Positions 63,073-64,000 of a stretch of DNA of 64,000 bases are shown here, piece by piece. The notes under the pieces were generated by a model, which saw only the letters and a list, made by a program, of their open reading frames with translations, was not told the origin of the DNA and searched no databases. Within the stretch, counting starts at the first letter, position 1, and the number at the start of each line of letters is the position of its first letter. The stretch is from an uncultured Mycoplasmatota bacterium (GTDB lineage: Bacteria; Bacillota_I; Bacilli_A; RF39; UBA660): positions 40,422 through 104,421 of the forward strand of contig UQSR01000005.1 of NCBI GenBank assembly GCA_900543825.1. The letters run 5' to 3'. Made by a program: the position numbers and the translations under genes.

Positions 63073-64000
63073 TCATGTGCAGTCGTATGCCTGGTATGTG
63101 GCCGATTTCCCCGAAAGAATCTCCTTATAGTCCTTCATCAGCGGGTGCTGTTTCCAGGTGGAATTGGTTTCCGCCACATAGTACGAGATCAACTGGATGA
63201 AAGCCAGTGTATACAGCGGGGTCAGCTTTTCCTTGATGGCATGTGTCACACGCATCACTTCTTTCCCAGTTATCTCGGGGTTATTGCTTAGGATAAACAC
63301 TCGATCCGTCATGGCCCGTGCCGCCTTATAGGATTGCTGGATCCGCGGGGCGGTTTCATCGCCCGGATCAATAAAAATGAAATTGTAATTGGGGGTCAGC
63401 TGGATCTGCGGTCCATGGATGGCCTCGTCCACCTCATAGCCAACGGCTACAATATGTACCGTCTCGCCAATCTTCACCGCGCCTTCCAGGGCCGTGCCGT
63501 AGTTCGCGCCCGCCCCAATTACATACACCCGTTCCATCGAGAGCAACTTCTGCTTGTTGGCCTCGAAGTATGCCGGGAAGTTCCTGATCTGCTCTTCATA
63601 ATTATCTATGCCCAGCAGCATCTGTGCCTTTTCCGTTGGGGTTCTCACGAGTCTTATCAGGGAGGCGTCCCCGTTAAGGACAGACAGCTGTACTTTTTCC
63701 GCCGGTTCGCTGATAAACCTTATCAGTTCCGGATCCTGTCCGACCGCATACAACTGGGCCTTCCAGTCGGGTACGCTTATCTCCCGGATGAGATGCGGGT
63801 CCTTCCTGACAACGGAGAGCTGCGTGTTTGCGGAAGGGCTGCCGATGGCGGTGATCAGTCCGGAATCCGCCATCACAGCCAGCAGCTGCGCCCTCTCGCA
63901 TGGATTTTCCAGAAGGGTGATCATTTCCGGATTCCGTCTGACGACCAGCAGCTGCATCTTTTCCGTGGGTTCATGGATATAGCGTATCATTTCCGGACTT
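63073..64000 (-). CDS. SIS-domain sugar-phosphate isomerase-like protein with 22-residue repeats (N-terminus off window)
   Basis: The frame is open to the right edge, so the ATG at 63990 is internal. The seen N-terminal part is about six tandem repeats of 22 residues with the pattern xDPxLIRxIxxPxEKAQLxxV (for example DPELIRFISEPAEKVQLSV). From about residue 135 a SIS domain follows: VYVIGAGANYGTALEGAVKI, EAIHGPQIQL, FIDPGDETAPRI. This is the second SIS domain of aminosugar or fructosamine-6-phosphate isomerase/deglycase-type enzymes (GlmS/FrlB-like); the first SIS domain is replaced by the repeats in the visible part. High G+C and codon use are unlike the rest of the window. Confidence 0.8.
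   Translation of the reverse strand, partial: SPEMIRYIHEPTEKMQLLVVRRNPEMITLLENPCERAQLLAVMADSGLITAIGSPSANTQLSVVRKDPHLIREISVPDWKAQLYAVGQDPELIRFISEPAEKVQLSVLNGDASLIRLVRTPTEKAQMLLGIDNYEEQIRNFPAYFEANKQKLLSMERVYVIGAGANYGTALEGAVKIGETVHIVAVGYEVDEAIHGPQIQLTPNYNFIFIDPGDETAPRIQQSYKAARAMTDRVFILSNNPEITGKEVMRVTHAIKEKLTPLYTLAFIQLISYYVAETNSTWKQHPLMKDYKEILSGKSATYQAYDCT

Noticed and set aside
1..64000. CRISPR arrays
   Set aside because: No regularly spaced identical repeats with unique spacers were seen on either strand, although similar TnpB/HEPN content raised the question.

Overview
The window comes from a very AT-rich, low-GC Gram-positive bacterium. Core genes are typical of Bacilli: EzrA, a FtsK/SpoIIIE translocase, PriA, RecX, a bL32/DUF177 pair, and the transketolase–SirA-like–YneF order known from Bacillus. 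The standard genetic code fits, because Trp is TGG throughout and TAA/TAG/TGA all act as stops. The giant surface proteins and gene neighbourhoods suggest an uncultured gut lineage near RF39/Erysipelotrichales; that placement is inference. Almost every gene is on the minus strand. The exceptions are one tRNA-Arg and two small genes near 56.5-57.1 kb. Genes are tightly packed, with short overlaps and many intrinsic terminators, several of which contain the stop codon of the gene they end.

Layout. 0-1.7 kb: a TnpB nuclease gene cut by the left edge, coupled to an unknown upstream ORF. 1.8-9.1 kb: leuS, a membrane protein, a GH31-family protein with altered catalytic residues, a secreted protein and a flippase-like membrane protein. 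9.2-13.2 kb: tRNA-Arg, a decayed and an intact DUF1016 nuclease gene, and comEC/comEA. 13.4-25.6 kb: a block of surface proteins, comprising Cadherin-like proteins, an SH3b/glucosaminidase/dockerin protein, a sortase-like substrate, and two very large type IV pilin-like proteins with InlB-type repeats that share near-identical DNA. 25.6-31.2 kb: priA, yneF, a sirA-like gene and tkt. 31.3-33.8 kb: a complete DpnII-type restriction-modification system (R, DpnA-like and Dam-like methyltransferases). 33.9-37.4 kb: Nudix, cysS, a CYTH protein and remnants of HAD and Nudix genes. 37.5-39.9 kb: an operon of a degenerate kinase-like protein and a two-HEPN protein, the best candidate for an undescribed system. 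40-45.9 kb: acetyltransferase, GreA-like factor, a hybrid histidine kinase lacking its phospho-acceptor His with an acyl-CoA synthetase-like partner, rpmF and DUF177. 46-54.6 kb: phosphoesterase, ftsK, an HD–P-loop kinase fusion with a WYL regulator, a frameshifted ITPase gene, and a minimal RnfC/RnfDG pair. 54.6-63 kb: rhomboid protease, RNHCP protein, Asn-rich membrane proteins, ezrA, a lipoprotein, recX, a PH-domain protein and a membrane thioredoxin.

From about 63.06 kb to the right edge the base composition changes abruptly to high GC. This stretch holds part of a protein joining 22-residue repeats to a sugar-phosphate isomerase (SIS) domain. It is either recently transferred DNA or a chimeric contig end.

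Themes. Competence genes, a DpnA-type methyltransferase (which in pneumococcus protects incoming single-stranded DNA) and pilin-like proteins together suggest DNA uptake and exchange. Several defence-like modules (TnpB, DUF1016, DpnII, HEPN/kinase, HD-kinase/WYL) are interleaved with housekeeping genes.
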